A stretch of 64,000 nucleotides of DNA, taken from Novosphingobium lentum NBRC 107847 (GTDB taxonomy: Bacteria; Pseudomonadota; Alphaproteobacteria; Sphingomonadales; Sphingomonadaceae). The DNA lies in assembly GCF_001590965.1 (NCBI RefSeq), contig NZ_BCTW01000005.1, positions 62,001 through 126,000 of the forward strand, read 5' to 3'. A model generated the notes under the pieces. That model saw only the letters and a list, made by a program, of their open reading frames with translations. It was not told the DNA's origin and ran no database searches. A program made the position numbers and the translations under genes. This document shows, one piece after another, positions 61,661-64,000 of this stretch. The first letter of the stretch is position 1. The number at the start of each line of letters is the position of its first letter.

Positions 61661-61795
61661 TCAACCCTTGATGGCGTCCGATCCGGCCTGACCGACCGAC
61701 TGGATGTCCTTGCCCGCACCCTTCACGGTGTTGCAGGCGGTGGCGCCCAGCATGAGGCCGCCCATGGCGCAGGCGATGATGAACTTGCGAATCAT
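61661..61795 (-). CDS. Entericidin A/B-family lipoprotein
   Basis: A 44-residue protein: MIRKFIIACAMGGLMLGATACNTVKGAGKD, with lipobox GATAC (Cys 21) and the family tail NTVKGAGKDIQSVG. Entericidins are small cell-envelope lipoproteins; roles include stress and toxin-antidote functions in enterobacteria. It is a short single gene. Confidence 0.85.
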   Translation of the reverse strand: MIRKFIIACAMGGLMLGATACNTVKGAGKDIQSVGQAGSDAIKG

Positions 61796-62182
61796 GGCTT
61801 CAATCCTTGTTGACCGCCCTGCGGTGCGCAGGGTCCGATCTGTGTTGGTCTGAGTGATTATCGCGGTTGCAACGGACCGGTGTGGCAATGGTTCCGGCGT
61901 TCGTCGCAAACGGCCAGCTCATACCAACCTGCAGTGATCCTGACCTATGAGGATTGCCAGTCCCGCTTGCTGGCGAGAAGGAGCGGAAGCGGCGATGTGG
62001 TTCATCGTTGCGACGCTCCGACGAAGTCCAGCGAGCGGGACTGGCAACCCGAGGGGCGGTTTCTGATGGCCCTCGGACTGCGTCACGCCATTGTGACGAT
62101 GAACCACATCGCCACTTCGGCCGCTCCTTGCCGAGAACCACCAGAAACCGTCCTCATAGGTCAGGATCACTGCAGGTTGGTA
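61796..62182. other. Non-coding stretch containing the paired structured repeat
   Basis: Roughly 125 bp of ordinary promoter-like sequence upstream of the entericidin gene, then the 263-bp element described separately. No protein gene is supported; frames across the element appear coding only because of its internal symmetry. Confidence 0.7.
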
Positions 62183-62183
62183 T
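61921..62183. repeat. Paired 127-nt RNA-like structured repeats in inverted orientation
   Basis: Copy A is 61921-62047 (plus); copy B is 62183-62057 (minus); a 9-bp centre (62048-62056) separates them. Each copy has an identical 33-nt leader, a 20-nt stem arm, a 54-nt loop with the shared core GGCGATGTGGTTCATCGT, and the complementary 20-nt arm. The stem sequences differ completely between copies yet each pairs end to end. Its last base forms part of the EamA transporter stop codon. Confidence 0.85.
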
Positions 62184-63112
62184 CACCCCGGCAGCGCGGC
62201 GACCGGCTTGGCCAGCGACAGGCGGTGTTCGCGAAACACGATGACCAGCCCGGCGGCGATGATCGTGGGCGCGCCGATCCAGGTGGCGGCGGGCGGCAGC
62301 CGGTCAAACACCAGCCAGCCCCACAGCGTGGCCCAACCGAACGCGCTGTAATCCATCACGATCACGCTCGATACGTTGCCGTAACGCAAGGCGGCGGTCA
62401 GGCAGACCTGGCCCAGCGCCCCGGTCACGCCGATCCCGCCGAGCATCAGCCAGCCGGTGAGATCGTGGTGCACCCCGGTCCACAGCAGCGTCAACGCCAG
62501 CGGCGGCGCGCTCAACGCGGAAAACCAGAACACGATGGTCAGCGGTTCCTCGGTCCGGCCGAGATCGCGCAGCTGGATCGCGATCAGCGCCACCATGAAC
62601 GCCGCGCCGATGCCCACCGCCAGCCCGCCCAGCGGCATGTTGGCGCGATCGGGTCCGGCGATCACGATCACGCCCGCCAGCCCCAGCACCACCGCCAACC
62701 AGCGGATCGGGCCGACGCGCTCGCGCAGCAGGATCGCGGCCAGGATCACCGCGAAGATCGGGGAGGTGAAGCCCAGCACGGTCGCCTCGGCCAGCGGCAA
62801 CATCATCACCGCGCCAAGATTGAGGTACATCCCGATCACGCCCATCGTCGCGCGCCGCGCATGGACGGGCAGGCGCTGCGTGCGCAGGCTGGCCAGCCTG
62901 CCGGTCATCGCCAGCCAGCCCAGCACCAGCAGTGCGGGCAGCAACTGGCGCCAGAAGATCACCTCGGCCAGCGTCGTCCCGCGCAGGCCCGACAGCTTGA
63001 CCAGCACCAGCATGACCGAAAGCGCCGCCATCGCCAGCAGCCGCAGTCCCAGCGCGAGCATCGGCCGTTGCGGCGGCGGCGTGGCTGGTCGGTGTGCGGT
63101 ATCGGCTGTCAT
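62183..63112 (-). CDS. EamA-family (DMT) transporter
   Basis: A 309-residue protein with ten membrane helices in two EamA halves: LAMAALSVMLVLVKLSG...FWRQLLPALLVLGWL, and ALRYGNVSSVIVMDYSAFGWATLWGWLVF. Family members export metabolites such as amino acids; the substrate is unknown. ATG 63112 begins MTADTAHRP. The stop codon TGA uses the terminal base of the structured repeat element, so the element sits flush with the gene end. Confidence 0.87.
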   Translation of the reverse strand: MTADTAHRPATPPPQRPMLALGLRLLAMAALSVMLVLVKLSGLRGTTLAEVIFWRQLLPALLVLGWLAMTGRLASLRTQRLPVHARRATMGVIGMYLNLGAVMMLPLAEATVLGFTSPIFAVILAAILLRERVGPIRWLAVVLGLAGVIVIAGPDRANMPLGGLAVGIGAAFMVALIAIQLRDLGRTEEPLTIVFWFSALSAPPLALTLLWTGVHHDLTGWLMLGGIGVTGALGQVCLTAALRYGNVSSVIVMDYSAFGWATLWGWLVFDRLPPAATWIGAPTIIAAGLVIVFREHRLSLAKPVAALPG

Positions 63113-63206
63113 CGCTGCGCCATAGCCACGCAGTTCGGGCAATCAAGACGGCGTCATCCGCTGCGACGGCTTGCATGGGCGAAATCCGTGCCCATCTCCG
63201 CCGGCG

Positions 63207-63410
63207 ATGGAAAACGTGACGACGATAGCCTCGCTGGGCGTGGTGGCGGCGCTGCTCGCGGTCTGGTCGATGTGGGCCGACCGCCGCCGGATGCGCCGCA
63301 GCAATCCCGACGCGGTCGGCTTCATGCCGTGGACCGCGGTGTTCTTCGTGTCGATGTTCGTCGCCTGCGTCGCGCTCGGGCTGGCGGCACGGGCGTGGGC
63401 AACGGGTTGA
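63207..63410 (+). CDS. Small two-helix membrane protein, function unknown
   Basis: A 67-residue protein with two membrane helices (TIASLGVVAALLAVWSMWA and WTAVFFVSMFVACVALGLAARAW) joined by a basic loop DRRRMRRSNPDAVGFMPW. It looks like a conserved small protein of sphingomonads, which I recall but cannot verify. ATG 63207 is chosen; a start at 63171 would add 12 residues that do not fit. Confidence 0.6.
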   Translation: MENVTTIASLGVVAALLAVWSMWADRRRMRRSNPDAVGFMPWTAVFFVSMFVACVALGLAARAWATG

Positions 63411-63489
63411 GGTTGCTCGTGCGCCGGGGGCCGTATGCCCGCGTTCGGAACACTTTCCTACAGGCGCCAAATCTGGCTTAAGCTCGCGG

Positions 63490-63957
63490 ATGGAGAACCC
63501 TTCCGCCCCCTTGTCCGCCAACCGCTCCGCTGTCAGGCCACGGCGCGTGCCCGCCTTTGTCCCCGTGCCCGTGCGCGGTCGGCGTGACGGGTGGACGCCC
63601 GAGCGGCAAGGCGCGTTCCTGGTCGCGCTGGCGCGGACGCGCTCGGTTCGCGCGGCGGCGCAATGCGTGGGCATGACGCGCGAAACCGCCTACCGCCTGC
63701 GGCGCCATGCCGACGCGGCCAGTTTTGCCGGGGCATGGGATATCGTGCTGGGCCGTGCCGCGCCCGGTCGGCGAAAGGTCACACCCGATGAGCTGGCGAC
63801 GCGTGCGCTGGTCGGGCTGGTGCGGCCGGTCGTTCATGCCGGACGGTTCGTGGCTCTGGTGAAAAAGGCCGACAATTCAGCGCTTTTGCGCCTGTTTGCG
63901 CAGCTTGACCGCGCGTGTCGTGGCACCGGAGCGCGTCTCCCGGATCGGCAGCGATGA
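63490..63957 (+). CDS. Putative helix-turn-helix DNA-binding protein
   Basis: A 155-residue basic protein. The central region WTPERQGAFLVALARTRSVR, then AAAQCVGMTRETAYRLRRHA, forms a helix-turn-helix like those of small-terminase and recombinase-type DNA-binding proteins. The N-terminus is Pro/Arg-rich and the C-terminus helical. Function unknown. The window ends 43 bases after its stop; I assign nothing there. Confidence 0.6.
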   Translation: MENPSAPLSANRSAVRPRRVPAFVPVPVRGRRDGWTPERQGAFLVALARTRSVRAAAQCVGMTRETAYRLRRHADAASFAGAWDIVLGRAAPGRRKVTPDELATRALVGLVRPVVHAGRFVALVKKADNSALLRLFAQLDRACRGTGARLPDRQR

Positions 63958-64000
63958 TGCGTCATGCACCGCTGTTCTGCGTCAACTTCGCGGCTCTCGC

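Noticed and set aside
61919..62170. Small hypothetical protein read from the structured repeat (minus strand)
   Set aside because: The same peptide pattern is readable from both inverted copies because the DNA is symmetric; covariation in the stems favours RNA structure, not translation.
61880..63481. 533-codon plus-strand reading frame across the structured repeat and the EamA gene
   Set aside because: Runs antisense to a clear ten-helix transporter and through a non-coding repeat; translation is Gln/Arg/His-rich without any domain.

Overview
The window looks like chromosomal DNA of a GC-rich alphaproteobacterium, most probably of the order Sphingomonadales. Evidence: an exosortase/PEP-CTERM exopolysaccharide locus with an 'accessory' small protein of the type seen in that group, NAD(P) transhydrogenase split into three genes, an aa3-oxidase subunit IV miniprotein, short-form HisG, a two-subunit glycine dehydrogenase (gcvPA/gcvPB) behind a tandem glycine riboswitch, and dispersed palindromic repeats with the CTTGTCGAAG core. 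No taxonomic marker gene is present, so genus is not claimed.

Region 1 (1-24.2 kb) is an exopolysaccharide and exosortase locus. It holds the end of EpsI, an EpsD-like lipoprotein isomerase, four GT4 and one GT2 glycosyltransferases, a Wzx-type flippase, a Wzy-like polymerase, three acyltransferase-3 proteins, a Tat-exported beta-helix protein, a Wza-like outer-membrane exporter, an outer-membrane beta-barrel, a Wzz/BY-kinase co-polymerase, an XrtV-accessory-like membrane protein, a PEP-CTERM-type substrate and the initiating sugar-phosphate transferase. Together they could start, assemble, decorate, flip, polymerise and export one polymer and sort a surface protein. Several promoter regions share a palindrome, ATTANTCCA-N3-TGGANTAAT, that I do not recognise.

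Region 2 (24.3-29.6 kb) is a signalling block: anti-sigma-type ATPase, FecR-domain protein, OmpA-like lipoprotein, CHASE2-SpoIIE phosphatase, MBL-fold hydrolase and STAS antagonist. This is a complete partner-switching set and lies directly beside the polysaccharide genes.

Region 3 (29.6-37.9 kb) carries a type III polyketide synthase with an ICMT-family methyltransferase, a DHA2 exporter, a ring-hydroxylating dioxygenase (alpha and beta), benzoylformate decarboxylase, a VOC protein and S-formylglutathione hydrolase.

Region 4 (37.9-49.7 kb) is mostly housekeeping: hisG-hisD-nusB, DUF2332, a tightly overlapped NUDIX-pirin-hydrolase-LtrA set, slipin, BolA, a J-domain protein, an SDR and a response regulator with an altered GAFTGA loop.

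Region 5 (49.7-64 kb) carries the pnt operon interrupted by a DUF559 endonuclease-like gene between inverted repeats, a racemase, a dGTPase-like protein, the riboswitch and gcvT-H-PA-PB, an entericidin, and an EamA transporter whose 3' end abuts a 263-bp element. That element is made of two converging 127-nt copies that each fold into the same RNA-like architecture. No tRNA, rRNA, CRISPR array or transposase was seen.
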